Positions 9,801-18,949 of a stretch of DNA of 64,000 bases are shown here, one piece after another (the first letter of the stretch is position 1; the number at the start of each line of letters is the position of its first letter). Source of the stretch: UBA5239 sp040394635 (lineage in GTDB: Bacteria; Verrucomicrobiota; Lentisphaeria; Victivallales; Victivallaceae). The stretch is from positions 58,181-122,180 of the forward strand of contig JBEBRW010000008.1 of NCBI GenBank assembly GCA_040394635.1, written 5' to 3'. The notes beneath the pieces were generated by a model. The model saw only the letters and a program-made list of their open reading frames with translations, ran no database searches and had not been told where the DNA came from. The position numbers and the translations under genes are program-made.

Positions 9801-9898
9801 GGTAGGGTTGTCTGTCCTCAGACAACCGTTCTTTTCGGCACGTCTATCCGGTATGAATATGCGAGGTGAACGGTGCTCTGAGGACAGAGCGCCCTACC
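9801..9898. repeat. REP/BIME-like double hairpin between dnaN and recF
   Basis: Two 31-bp arms, 9801-9831 and 9868-9898, are inverted copies differing at five positions. Each starts with GGTAGGG and contains its own hairpin: TTGTCTG-TCCT-CAGACAA (9808-9825) and GCTCTG-AGGA-CAGAGC (9875-9890). Two stem pairs change on both sides together, so pairing is kept. A GTAG tetranucleotide followed by a hairpin is the layout of RAYT-mobilised REP elements. No RAYT transposase is in the window. Confidence 0.7.
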
Positions 9899-9922
9899 GT
9901 ATAATTTTACCTTGGCAAGCCG

Positions 9923-11008
9923 ATGATCAATAAGCTTTATCTGAAAAACTTCCGGAACTATCACCAGCTCGAACTGGAGGTAGCGAATCCGGTTAATCTC
10001 TTCATCGGCAGAAATGGCCAGGGCAAAACCAATATCCTCGAAGCGATTTTTTTCATCGGCATGCTGCGTTCTTTTCGTACCCTGCAGATCCGCGAGTTGA
10101 AAATGATCGGTCAGAAGGGGTTTATGGTCGGCGCCGGGATCGATAATCCCGGCGGATGGAGCGAATTTCTCGAAATTGACTACTTCGACAATAAACGACG
10201 GCTAAAAATCGACGATAAAATCGTTCCCAAGGCCAGCGAATTCATCAAAAAGCTGAAAACCGTCGTTTTTTCGCCGGATGACATTGCGATCGTCAATGGT
10301 AACTCGTCAGTTCGCCGTCGTTTTTTTGACTTCCTGATTTCGCTCATGGAACCCGAATATATGACGTCATTGCAGAATTATTCGGTAGCTCTGAAGTCCC
10401 GGAATATTCTTCTGAAACGGCACAGTCACGACTACGCATTGCTTCAGGCTTATGAAAATATTCTCGCCAGGGAAGGAGCCGTCATTACCGCTTTTCGTGA
10501 CGAGTATTGCCGGATTATGACGGACTCCGTGCATAAAATATTAGCTAATTTCTACGAAAAATCCGGTCATTTCGGTATCAAATACCACCCGATCATGTCG
10601 TCATATTCGGAAGATTCTTTCCTTGAACGGTTTGAACAAGATCGTGAGCGTGATATCAAGCGTGGATTCTCCGTTTTTGGGCCGCAAACCGACGAATTTG
10701 ATTTCTTCCTGAATCACAAATTAATGCGTCATTTTGCGTCCAATGGACAGTGCCGGTTGGTGGCTCTTTGTTTGAAAATGGCAAGTGTTGAGATACTTTC
10801 CATCAAACAGAATCGTCAGGATATCGTCGTTCTGGTAGATGATGTGACGGGCGATCTGGACCCGGTGGTGAAAAGTATTTTCTTCAAAATCATCAACAAT
10901 GCCGGACAATCTTTCTTTACATTTACCGAAAGTCCGAATGAAGAATTTTTTAAAGATGCGTCGGCATTTCATATAAATGACGGAGAGGTTAAGAATGAAA
11001 GTTTTTGA
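9923..11008 (+). CDS. recF: DNA replication and repair protein RecF
   Basis: 361 residues, an SMC-like ATPase that binds gapped DNA and helps load RecA. It begins INKLYLKNFRNYHQLEL, has Walker A GRNGQGKT (29-36), a family motif FGPQTDEFDF and, near the C-terminus, a degenerate Walker B/D-loop (VLVDDVTGDLD). The usual Walker B is LLLDD(V/I)xSELD, so glycine-aspartate replaces the Ser-Glu here. The last 14 bp overlap nnrD/E. Sequence from here to about 12.5 kb looks less GC-rich than the flanking blocks. Confidence 0.93.
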   Translation: MINKLYLKNFRNYHQLELEVANPVNLFIGRNGQGKTNILEAIFFIGMLRSFRTLQIRELKMIGQKGFMVGAGIDNPGGWSEFLEIDYFDNKRRLKIDDKIVPKASEFIKKLKTVVFSPDDIAIVNGNSSVRRRFFDFLISLMEPEYMTSLQNYSVALKSRNILLKRHSHDYALLQAYENILAREGAVITAFRDEYCRIMTDSVHKILANFYEKSGHFGIKYHPIMSSYSEDSFLERFEQDRERDIKRGFSVFGPQTDEFDFFLNHKLMRHFASNGQCRLVALCLKMASVEILSIKQNRQDIVVLVDDVTGDLDPVVKSIFFKIINNAGQSFFTFTESPNEEFFKDASAFHINDGEVKNESF

Positions 11009-12494
11009 TGTAGAGACGATGCGTTACCTGGACAAGATGGCAATTGAGACTGACGGTATCCCCGGCAAAGTTCTGATGGAACGTGCCGGCAATGGAGCCG
11101 GTAAAATTATCCTGGAATATACTGAAAAACTTGATCCGTCATTCGTCCGTCGATTTGTAATACTTTGTGGATCAGGAAATAATGGTGGTGACGGTTTCGT
11201 CATTTCCAGATACCTGTCGGCACATTCAAATTGCCAAGTAATAGTATTTTTAGTTGAAAAAATAGACGAACTCAAGTCGGCAGATGCCGCCTTCCATGCT
11301 GCCTTGCTGCCGGAATCGGTACAGGTGGATGATGTGCAAAACTATCAATGGAAACCCGGTGATATCGTTATTGACTGTTTACTCGGCACAGGCTTCAAGG
11401 GTGAATTGCGATCGCCATATAATAGTATTATTGAGAAGATCAACCGTTTTTCGCGCCATACCATTTCCGTCGATATTCCGTCAGGACTAAACGGCAATGA
11501 CGGGTCGGCAGCGGCCGGTCCGGTAAAAGCGTCAATGACAATAAATATCGCTTTTCCAAAAATCGGCATTTTCAAAAACGACGGCCCGTCAGTCTGCGGA
11601 TTGCTGAGAAATGTCGACATCGGCATCGGCGATCGCGGTATGGAATCTTTATTAGATACTTTGTTTATTGACGACGTTCGTCGGATGATGCCGTCATTTC
11701 GTCTGGATACTCACAAAAACCGGCGCGGTTCGGTGACGGTGATCGGCGGCTCGTCACATTATGGCGGTGCGCCATTTTTATCCGGCGAATCGGCATTGCG
11801 GGCAGGGGCCGGACTGTGCCGGGTCGTGACGGCAAACGGCAGAGTGACGAATCACAAACTGGCGTTGATCATCAATACGGTTGAAAATAATTTCAGGGCG
11901 GAAGATTTTGACGGAATTGCCGGCGATATTGAAAGTGGGGACAGTATCGTCTTGGGCCCCGGCCTTGGAAGTGACGTTGAAACTGCCGGATTCGTCGCCA
12001 GAATGTTAGGTGTTGATAAAAAGATGGTTATCGATGCCGATGCCTTGAATCATATCAGTGCCAACCGTCAGATCTGGCAGAATAAAAATGTCCGGGTCCT
12101 GACGCCACACCCGGGCGAAATGCGACGACTGCTGACTGGTTTCGATTTGGAACAATACTCGTCGGAAGCCCGTCATATCCAGGCGGTGAGGCTGGCGGAA
12201 GTGACGGGGGCCATCGTCGTTTTAAAAGGTTTTCAGACGGTGATTGCGATGCCGGATGGCCGCTTTCGCATCAATACCTCGGGCTGCAGTAACCTGGCCA
12301 CAGCCGGTTCCGGGGATTGTCTGACCGGGGTGATCGGGGCATTTTTGAACCATTTTGAGGATGCATATGACGCGGTGAGCTGTGCGGTCTTCGTTCACGG
12401 CCTAGCCGGTGAGCTGAGTGACTACACCAGCGGTACCATCGCCGACGACCTGCCCGAATTGATCGCCAAAGCCTGCAAAATGGTGAGGAATTGA
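10995..12494 (+). CDS. nnrD: Bifunctional NAD(P)H-hydrate epimerase / ADP-dependent dehydratase
   Basis: 499 residues, repairing hydrated NAD(P)H. The N-terminal YjeF/NnrE epimerase domain (about 1-215) carries CGSGNNGGDGFV and the IDCLLGTGFKG loop. The C-terminal ribokinase-like NnrD dehydratase (about 230-499) carries GGSSHYGGAP, LTPHPGEM and the TAGSGDCLTG catalytic loop. The ATG at 10995 is chosen over an upstream ATG at 10977 because GGAGAGG lies just before it. It overlaps recF by 14 bp, implying co-translation. Confidence 0.93.
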   Translation: MKVFDVETMRYLDKMAIETDGIPGKVLMERAGNGAGKIILEYTEKLDPSFVRRFVILCGSGNNGGDGFVISRYLSAHSNCQVIVFLVEKIDELKSADAAFHAALLPESVQVDDVQNYQWKPGDIVIDCLLGTGFKGELRSPYNSIIEKINRFSRHTISVDIPSGLNGNDGSAAAGPVKASMTINIAFPKIGIFKNDGPSVCGLLRNVDIGIGDRGMESLLDTLFIDDVRRMMPSFRLDTHKNRRGSVTVIGGSSHYGGAPFLSGESALRAGAGLCRVVTANGRVTNHKLALIINTVENNFRAEDFDGIAGDIESGDSIVLGPGLGSDVETAGFVARMLGVDKKMVIDADALNHISANRQIWQNKNVRVLTPHPGEMRRLLTGFDLEQYSSEARHIQAVRLAEVTGAIVVLKGFQTVIAMPDGRFRINTSGCSNLATAGSGDCLTGVIGAFLNHFEDAYDAVSCAVFVHGLAGELSDYTSGTIADDLPELIAKACKMVRN

Positions 12495-12497
12495 TTA

Positions 12498-13112
12498 ATG
12501 GAAGACAAAGTTTACCTGAATCTGCAGAAAATGGTCAAACATCGGGGCAGGGCGTTGTTTGTGGGCGGAATTCTGATGGTTTTCAGCAGTTTGTTCGGAT
12601 TTGCCCTGTTATATGCGATGATTGCCGTACTTCTGGTGAGAATGGGCAGCCCGGCATACACGTTTATCGTGCCGCTGGTGATAATTATTATAGCATTAAT
12701 CGTCTATCCGTTTGTGGTCAATACGCGTAATAAAACCATCGAATATGATGATCCGGACAATGACAGTATGGGCGATATGCTGGGGTACACGCCCAATTCG
12801 GCGAAAAACGCCGGATGCGGCATGTTCATAACCTTCGCATTCCGGATATTTTTTCTCGGATTGCACAACATCGGCGATGCCTCGAACCTGATGTCGACGC
12901 CGTTCAAAACGATTTTCCTGCTGGTCGAGCCGTTGGCAAATGGCCGGAGCATGGAGATCGACGAGCTCGCCAATCACGCGGGCGTGGAACCCTGGGAAGT
13001 GATTATGCACCTTGAACGCCTGGACGCCGTGGTGCTGATACGCCGCCGGATCAAACTGAGCGACAAATGGTACCGCACCCTGAACGAGATCGAAGAAGAT
13101 GCTGGAATATGA
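12498..13112 (+). CDS. Membrane protein of unknown function with C-terminal winged-helix-like tail (copy 1)
   Basis: 204 residues, not recognised. Two hydrophobic helices (about 20-45 and 52-74) are followed by a polar stretch (NKTIEYDDPDNDSMG). A third hydrophobic segment opens with AGCGMF. The tail reads EIDELANHAGVEPWEVIMHLERLDAVV then KLSDKWY, which looks like a small helix-turn-helix fold; this is inference. It starts 3 bp after nnrD and overlaps its paralogue downstream by 14 bp. The pair arose by tandem duplication. Confidence 0.7.
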   Translation: MEDKVYLNLQKMVKHRGRALFVGGILMVFSSLFGFALLYAMIAVLLVRMGSPAYTFIVPLVIIIIALIVYPFVVNTRNKTIEYDDPDNDSMGDMLGYTPNSAKNAGCGMFITFAFRIFFLGLHNIGDASNLMSTPFKTIFLLVEPLANGRSMEIDELANHAGVEPWEVIMHLERLDAVVLIRRRIKLSDKWYRTLNEIEEDAGI

Positions 13113-13699
13113 TGTTGATCAAAACCTGAGGCGGATGGTCCGCACGAGAACATGGATGGCCATGGTTGGCGGAATTGCCGGAATATTGTTCAGTGTCATC
13201 GTAATTACAATGACGACATTTTTTTTGATACTTTATTATTATCAGGATCGAAATGGAGCCGATTACAGCGATTTTGTATTTACAGAAAAAATATTTCTGG
13301 TGCCGTTGGGCATGATTGTAATTGCATTGCTGTTTTATCCGTATTATAACCATTGCCGGACAGATTCCGCCGATTATGGGGATCATTCCGGAGAAGGCGG
13401 TTGCGGAATGTTCATGATCTTTGGGATCAAGGCACTTTTTTTAGGTTTATACTTGTTGATCGATTCGATCATCCTGCTGTTTACTCCCTACAGAAGGATT
13501 GCATTTCTGGTCGAGCCATTGGCTGACGGGCAGAGTATGGAGCTGGAAACACCTCAGAGAGGTTCGAACCGAATCCGGTAATGCGGTTTTATGCCTGAAG
13601 CGCCTTAATGCAATCGTATGTGTCAAGGGCAAAATAAAGCTGAGCCACAAATGGTACCACGAACTCAATGGGATCGAGGAAAATCCATTTTTGATATAG
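13099..13699 (+). pseudogene. Frameshifted tandem paralogue of the preceding membrane protein (copy 2)
   Basis: The first frame (13099-13581) follows copy 1 in order: two N-terminal hydrophobic helices, GCGMFMIFG, then FLVEPLADGQSMELE. It then stops after a short unrelated tail. A second frame picks up where copy 1 continues (LREVRTESGNAVLCLKRLNAIV, then KLSHKWYHELNGIEE) and runs to 13699. A single small indel near 13555 explains both. Either a real pseudogene or a sequencing error; a truncated 160-residue protein could still be made. Confidence 0.75.
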
Positions 13700-13826
13700 C
13701 ACGATATGTTCCTGCCAATTTAATTTTACCAGCTTCAAAATGTTCTTATTGGGATGGTAATATATCGGGAGTTTGATGAAGTCAAACATATTTTCGCAAA
13801 GTCAGACGAAATAATGAAAGAGGGTA
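13700..13826. other. Short AT-rich gap before the LacI promoter
   Basis: Together with the promoter block this forms a 241-bp gene-free stretch after the frameshifted paralogue. No hairpin terminator, tRNA or further repeat was seen in this part. Confidence 0.5.
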
Positions 13827-13917
13827 TTGACTTTTATTTTTTCAGCGTTATAATAAAATATAGACCGATTCATATTTTTAAAATAATGACAATATAGATC
13901 GGTATATATTTTTAAAA
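13827..13917 (+). promoter_or_regulatory. Promoter with two operator-like repeats upstream of the first LacI gene
   Basis: TTGACT (13827-13832) and TATAAT (13849-13854) are separated by 16 bp. Two 26-bp direct repeats follow at 13858-13883 and 13892-13917, matching at 22 positions. Each contains an 18-bp partial palindrome centred on CG (ATATAGATCGGTATATAT is the better copy). CG centres at 13866 and 13900 are 34 bp apart, just downstream of the -10 box. A CG-centred palindrome is what LacI/GalR proteins bind, so autoregulation by the gene at 13941 is likely. Confidence 0.65.
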
Positions 13918-13940
13918 GCGGACAAGAGTACAGGAAAAAG

Positions 13941-14969
13941 ATGAGAGAACGGATCACAGTAAATGATATCGCGATGAAATTGGGGATGTCCCGGGCGACG
14001 GTGTCGTCGGTATTGGGGGACAAGACATATTGCTGTGCGTCGGAGAAAACCAAGAAACTGGTTCGCGAGGCGGCGCGGGAAATGGGCTATACGCCGAATT
14101 TCCTGGCGCGGGATTTGAAAAGCGGGCGCACACGGATTATCGGACTGGTGTCCGACTCCATGCAGAACGAAGTGTCGTCACGGGAAATGGTGACGCTCTC
14201 CAATCTGCTGGTGGAGCGTGGATATCATGTATTTGTGTCTTACTCCAAGGGAGAATCCGAGTTGCGGTGGAATATTTGCCAGGACCTGGTGGCGCGCGGA
14301 TGTGAGGCACTGGTGGTGTCGATTGCCGGTGATGTCCGGGAACAGGAACTGCCCGCGCTGCCGGCGCCGGTGATCCTGATCCGGCGTTATTTCGATGTGG
14401 CATGGGAACATCAGATCGTGTATGATTATTCATCGGGTATGGAATCGATGTTCGGGCATTTGAAGGAGCTGGGGCACCGGAATATTTATTTTTTCGGCAA
14501 GGAGAGAAGTGACGATATGCCTTGCGATCAGCGCTACAGTGTGTTTCGCAATTTCCTGCAGGAACAGGGAATCGGGGAACCGGAGTCGCGAATTATGGAA
14601 TTTTCCTCGCTCAGGGATATTACACCGGAGAAAGTCCGGAAATTCTTCCGCGCTCATCCCGATTGTACGGGGGTGGTCTGTTTCAACGACCTGATCGCTA
14701 TGCGGTTGATCCAGAGCTGTGCGGAACTGGGAATCCGGGTGCCGCAAGATTTGTCGGTGACGGGTTTCGACAACATCGGGGCGGCTGAATTTTTTGTGCC
14801 GTCGTTGTCCACGGTGTATCATCCGGGAATGGCCGGTGCCACAGAAGCTTTTCATATGCTGATGAACCTGCTGGAGGGTGAAAAAAATTCGGTCAATACC
14901 ATGATTAAGACGGAATATATTAAGCGTAAAAGTGTCGATAAACCACGTACAGAAACATTAAAAATATAG
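13941..14969 (+). CDS. LacI/GalR-family transcriptional regulator (cassette 1)
   Basis: 342 residues. The N-terminal helix-turn-helix and hinge (ITVNDIAMKLGMSRATVSSVLGD to about residue 60, with the NFLARDLKSGRT hinge) is followed by a periplasmic-binding-protein-like sensor ending in DLSVTGFDNIGAAEFF. The family senses sugars or related small molecules. It is the first gene of a three-gene unit with a pseudopilin (16 bp downstream) and a secreted DUF4091-type protein, and is preceded by paired operators. The inducer is unknown; a glycan breakdown product is the natural guess. Confidence 0.92.
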   Translation: MRERITVNDIAMKLGMSRATVSSVLGDKTYCCASEKTKKLVREAAREMGYTPNFLARDLKSGRTRIIGLVSDSMQNEVSSREMVTLSNLLVERGYHVFVSYSKGESELRWNICQDLVARGCEALVVSIAGDVREQELPALPAPVILIRRYFDVAWEHQIVYDYSSGMESMFGHLKELGHRNIYFFGKERSDDMPCDQRYSVFRNFLQEQGIGEPESRIMEFSSLRDITPEKVRKFFRAHPDCTGVVCFNDLIAMRLIQSCAELGIRVPQDLSVTGFDNIGAAEFFVPSLSTVYHPGMAGATEAFHMLMNLLEGEKNSVNTMIKTEYIKRKSVDKPRTETLKI

Positions 14970-14985
14970 AAAAAGGATTCGACAA

Positions 14986-15705
14986 ATGAAAAAGAATTTC
15001 ACACTTATAGAGTTGCTGGTCGTAATCGCGATCATCGCAATCTTGGCGGCGATGCTGCTGCCGGCGCTCACCAGGGCACGGGCGACCGCGCAACGCACGC
15101 ACTGCATCAACAATGAAAAACAGATGGGACAGGCAATTGCTTTGTATCAGGCGTCGTATGACGATTATTTCCCATTCTGCAGCGACTCAAGCGGCATCCG
15201 CTGGGGGCAGAAACTTTCTGAGATCGGTGGTCTCGGAATAAAAACCTTTTCCTGTCCGGCATTCGGCCCGCAAGGGATACTCGGCGGAAAATATGACAAT
15301 CCGACCGATGCCACCATATATGTATATTCCGATTACGGCTGGAATTATCATTATTTGCAGTCTGGATATACGGGAGCATGGTTCGACGGAGTTGTCCGCG
15401 GCCTGGCCAAGGTGTCGCGAATGAAAAATCCCTCTGCCATTGTCAACGTGGCCGATTGTTACAATGTCAACAACAGCGGCAAAGGGCGCACGGACCGGCT
15501 CATTCATAGCTATCATGTTTCAGTGGATTATGGAATTCTCTGGCCGGTACACCTCGGTACGGCCAACATATTATGGTGCGATGGGCATGTGGCGACTATT
15601 GGCAGCGGAAACGGCACCGCATCGCAGCTCAGCAGCCAAGGTGCTTACACCAATCTTCCCCGGAATTTCTGGGGTCATGGCAGCGGCAGCGCGTTGCAAT
15701 GGTAA
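14986..15705 (+). CDS. Type II pseudopilin-like protein with H-X9-DG motif (cassette 1)
   Basis: 239 residues. A very short leader ends in the prepilin peptidase/methylation site KNFTLIELLVVIAIIAI, followed by one hydrophobic helix. The globular part carries the processing-associated H-X9-DG motif near the C-terminus (H, nine residues LGTANILWC, then DG). These DUF1559-like proteins are abundant in Planctomycetes and Lentisphaerae; their task is not settled. AAGGA precedes the ATG. Position between a sugar-type regulator and a secreted glycan-related protein suggests a surface or secretion role in glycan handling; this is inference. Confidence 0.9.
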   Translation: MKKNFTLIELLVVIAIIAILAAMLLPALTRARATAQRTHCINNEKQMGQAIALYQASYDDYFPFCSDSSGIRWGQKLSEIGGLGIKTFSCPAFGPQGILGGKYDNPTDATIYVYSDYGWNYHYLQSGYTGAWFDGVVRGLAKVSRMKNPSAIVNVADCYNVNNSGKGRTDRLIHSYHVSVDYGILWPVHLGTANILWCDGHVATIGSGNGTASQLSSQGAYTNLPRNFWGHGSGSALQW

Positions 15706-15721
15706 GGAAGAAGGTGTAACG

Positions 15722-18700
15722 ATGAAATATTGGGTTTTCTGCTTATTTATTTTCGGTTTGCTATCCTCCCATGGGGTAGAACTGAGCTGGGATTTTCAGA
15801 ACGGCACGAAAAGCGATAAAACTTATGTTTTCAGCAGCCAAAACAGTAAATTAAAGGGAACGCTGGTCAGCCCGGTTTCCGCAGAAAACGGTTTAGTATG
15901 CGGTCCGGAAAAAAACAATCGCGCGAAATTCGGCAAATTGTCTTTTCCGGAGTGTGCCATTGAGATTAATTTCAAGCTGGAAGAGCCGGTATCGCGGCAA
16001 ATGACTCTGTTCGGTTATGAGGAAATTTCGTGGGGCCGGGCATACTTGGGAATCTACATTACCCCACAGTCGAAAATCGGCGTCCGATTTGATGCGCCAA
16101 CCACCGAAAAAAAGAAGCAATTCATGCTGGAATCCGAACCGGTAACCCTGACGCCGGGGCAGGAGCACAAAATTCGCCTGTCGTTGCGTTCCGACGGCAT
16201 GGGGCAGATTTTCCTGGACGGAAAATTACTGGTGGAGGGGGATAAAGCCTGTTCGTTTTCAGACTTCTCCGCGCCGGTGGGTGACCAGTGGCATCCGTTT
16301 GCCACAGTGGGATATACGCTGCGGCGAAACAAAGCGGAAGAATACTTCAACGGCGTCATAACCTGGTTGGCGGTTTATTCATCTGCGGATGCGGCGGTTC
16401 AAGCGGTCAACAGCAGCGATGTCAATCTGCTTCTCAGGAAAATATCGAAAGCGCCGGTGATCGATGGCAAATTCGATGATGATTGCTACCACGAAACCGA
16501 GTGGACCTGTCCGTTTCTGGTACTGGGGGCGATGAGTACCGACATCAACGGATTATGGGAAGCGGCCGACCAGAAATTTCGGAAGGCCTCCTCCACGGCG
16601 ACTTTATTCTACTCCGGTGATCATCTTTATGCGGCAATCAAGGCTCCGTTTCCGCCCGGCATGAAGCCGCGTATCGAGAGAAGCGGCGGCAATATTTACC
16701 GCGACGACTGTGTGGAGCTTTTTATCCGTCCCGGCGGCGAGGCCATTTATCAGATTCTGGCAAACGCCGAGGGAGCCTGGTTGGGGATTTATTATGCTTC
16801 GCCGCAGGCTACGGGGCAGCCGTGGAAACCGGAGGGCGTGAAAGTGGCGGCGGCCCCAAACGGCGATGCATTTCAGGTGGAAATAGCGATACCGTTTGTG
16901 GAAATCGGGGTGAAAGAACTACCGCACGGGGGAGAGCTGTGGTATGGTAATTTTGCCCGTTCGGGAGCCACCTGCGGGGGATTAAGTACCTGGGCGCCGG
17001 TCGGAACACTGTTTTTTTCGCCGGACCGTTTCGGTAAATTCATTTTCGCTAGCCGCAAGGACTACTTTGAGGCCAGGACCATCGAGTTGGAACAGCATTT
17101 TGTGGTGTTGCCGGAAGCGTCCCGCGGCAAGGTATCGGGTGAAATCGCTAAATTGCGCCGGTTGATCGCCGGTGAAGGGGAAAACCCGGCCAACTGGGAT
17201 ATGCTCCATAACCGCATCAACAGTATCCGCAATGCATTGGTACAGGCGGCTAATTCCGGCAAAACACATCTGGTCTGGCAGCATGACCCATGGGGCAATT
17301 TCGGACCGGATATCAAGGTACCGTTTGCGATGCGCGAAGTAGACGAATTGAATCTGAAATCGCCGAAAGGGGCGCGTGCGGCGACCTCGTTTCTGGTCTC
17401 TAATATTTCGCCGCAGGCGATGTTTACAAGTTTGAAGTTCGAGGGCGACAAGGCGCTGGAGCCGCTGGTTCGATTCCGCGAGATTGGATTTATCGAACTC
17501 AACGGCGGCCGGGTGATCCCCGATCCGGTTTTTGAGCTGCCGCTCGGCAGTGTACTGCGGGTGGCCCCGGATAATACCGCCATGATCTGGCTGGATATCG
17601 ACTGTGCCAAGCTGGCTTCCGGCACTTATAATGGTACGATTACTTTATACCCCGGATACAAGGATTTTGAGCAGAAACAAATCAAGCTGAAATTGACGGT
17701 AAGTCCGGTTGACATTTCCGGGGTTTATGTCCGCAATTGGTCGTACCCGTTGCGCTGGCCCCGGGATATCCGGGCACTGAAGGAATACGAATTCAACGTG
17801 GCCGCCGTGATTCCAGCCCAGTATTTTCCGCAGTATGATTCAAACGGCAAAGCGGTGTTTCCGCTGATCGATGAAGTGATACAGGCATTTAGCGATAACG
17901 GTGTAGCACAGAAAGATATTTTTCTGCTGCTGTATGCGGAATTTCCGCGCTGGTCAAATATCAAACTTGCGGACGGGCGCAACGTCAATTTCGGTGATCC
18001 GGACTGGGAAAAGGAATATGGCAAACGTCTGCTGCTCTTGCGGGATTATCTGAAAGAAAAATACGGCATGGATTATTCCCGTTATGCGCTTTATACCAAC
18101 GACGAACCGAACGGTGACCCGATGGACCCGAAAAAGAGCGCATATTATGCGATCAACGGCGCTAAATTTGTGAAAAGCGTGGATCCGAAGTTTCAGTTGT
18201 TCACCAACCCATGGCGGGTTGACGATGGATATCATCAGGCTTATTTCGACCATTTTGATATTCTGGAACCCTGTTACCCGCGTCTGGGCGTGCACCGGAA
18301 CTTAATCGACACCTATCGGAATAGCGGTCGGGAAATTTGGACGTATTCGGTACTGGAAAAAACCGTGTCAGCGGGTAAATACCGTCATCTTTTCTGGGAG
18401 AATCTGGACGCCGGATTTGACGGAGCAGCAACTTTTTACGATCTCTTTGATATGAGTGGAGACGGTTTCAATTCTTATGATGCGAATCCGAAAAACCAAA
18501 AGCTCCTGGCTGACTACGGGACGGTATATAGAGACAACAGAACCGCTCAATATGCGGTGTCGCGCCGGCAGGAAGCATGGTATCAGGGATTGGTCGACTA
18601 CAAGTTGGCGGTTTTCTGCCGCCGGAAGATTGCCGAACGCAATGATATCGCTGCAGTGAAAGAGCTCAACGAAATCATTGACCTTGGTTTCAAGCCAAAT

Positions 18701-18757
18701 GGCAATATGGATGCCGCCCGCAGCCGTCTCCTACGCCTGGCCGAAAAACTGAATTGA
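15722..18757 (+). CDS. Large secreted glycan-related protein (laminin-G-like, CBM9-like and DUF4091-like domains)
   Basis: 1,011 residues from the ATG at 15722, with AAGGAAGAAGG upstream; the frame is open further upstream but overlaps the pilin. A signal peptide (about 1-18) is followed by a concanavalin-like sandwich (about 20-230). A CBM9-like domain follows (KAPVIDGKFDD, then DDCVELFIRPGG), then a C-terminal half resembling DUF4091 glycoside-hydrolase-like proteins (NWSYPLRWPRDIRAL, LYTNDEPNGDP). An acidic cluster in that last block could be catalytic, but I cannot name a family with certainty. Exported, probably acts on host or dietary polysaccharide. Confidence 0.8.
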   Translation: MKYWVFCLFIFGLLSSHGVELSWDFQNGTKSDKTYVFSSQNSKLKGTLVSPVSAENGLVCGPEKNNRAKFGKLSFPECAIEINFKLEEPVSRQMTLFGYEEISWGRAYLGIYITPQSKIGVRFDAPTTEKKKQFMLESEPVTLTPGQEHKIRLSLRSDGMGQIFLDGKLLVEGDKACSFSDFSAPVGDQWHPFATVGYTLRRNKAEEYFNGVITWLAVYSSADAAVQAVNSSDVNLLLRKISKAPVIDGKFDDDCYHETEWTCPFLVLGAMSTDINGLWEAADQKFRKASSTATLFYSGDHLYAAIKAPFPPGMKPRIERSGGNIYRDDCVELFIRPGGEAIYQILANAEGAWLGIYYASPQATGQPWKPEGVKVAAAPNGDAFQVEIAIPFVEIGVKELPHGGELWYGNFARSGATCGGLSTWAPVGTLFFSPDRFGKFIFASRKDYFEARTIELEQHFVVLPEASRGKVSGEIAKLRRLIAGEGENPANWDMLHNRINSIRNALVQAANSGKTHLVWQHDPWGNFGPDIKVPFAMREVDELNLKSPKGARAATSFLVSNISPQAMFTSLKFEGDKALEPLVRFREIGFIELNGGRVIPDPVFELPLGSVLRVAPDNTAMIWLDIDCAKLASGTYNGTITLYPGYKDFEQKQIKLKLTVSPVDISGVYVRNWSYPLRWPRDIRALKEYEFNVAAVIPAQYFPQYDSNGKAVFPLIDEVIQAFSDNGVAQKDIFLLLYAEFPRWSNIKLADGRNVNFGDPDWEKEYGKRLLLLRDYLKEKYGMDYSRYALYTNDEPNGDPMDPKKSAYYAINGAKFVKSVDPKFQLFTNPWRVDDGYHQAYFDHFDILEPCYPRLGVHRNLIDTYRNSGREIWTYSVLEKTVSAGKYRHLFWENLDAGFDGAATFYDLFDMSGDGFNSYDANPKNQKLLADYGTVYRDNRTAQYAVSRRQEAWYQGLVDYKLAVFCRRKIAERNDIAAVKELNEIIDLGFKPNGNMDAARSRLLRLAEKLN

Positions 18758-18865
18758 CGGCAAATTCTCCAATTCAGCAGCAACAGGCTACGGCCAATTC
18801 AGGCGCTTACGCCGACCAATTTTTCCGGGTAGTCTAAAATAATTTGAAAATAGTATTTCAGGGGC

Positions 18866-18893
18866 TTGCTAATGGAAAAATCCCGCATATAGT
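18866..18893 (+). promoter_or_regulatory. Putative promoter of the NfeD-flotillin operon
   Basis: TTGCTA (18866-18871) and TATAGT (18888-18893) with a 16-bp spacer, 56 bp before the NfeD-like start. The remaining 190-bp gap holds no gene. Confidence 0.4.
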
Positions 18894-18949
18894 TATTTTT
18901 TAGAATCAAGTCGTCTGTAAGAACAACCCTAAAAAAGGAGGCACTGAAA

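Noticed and set aside
13558..13575. GGTTCGAACC resembling a tRNA T-loop
   Set aside because: No acceptor or anticodon stem around it; it lies in the frameshifted membrane-protein copy.
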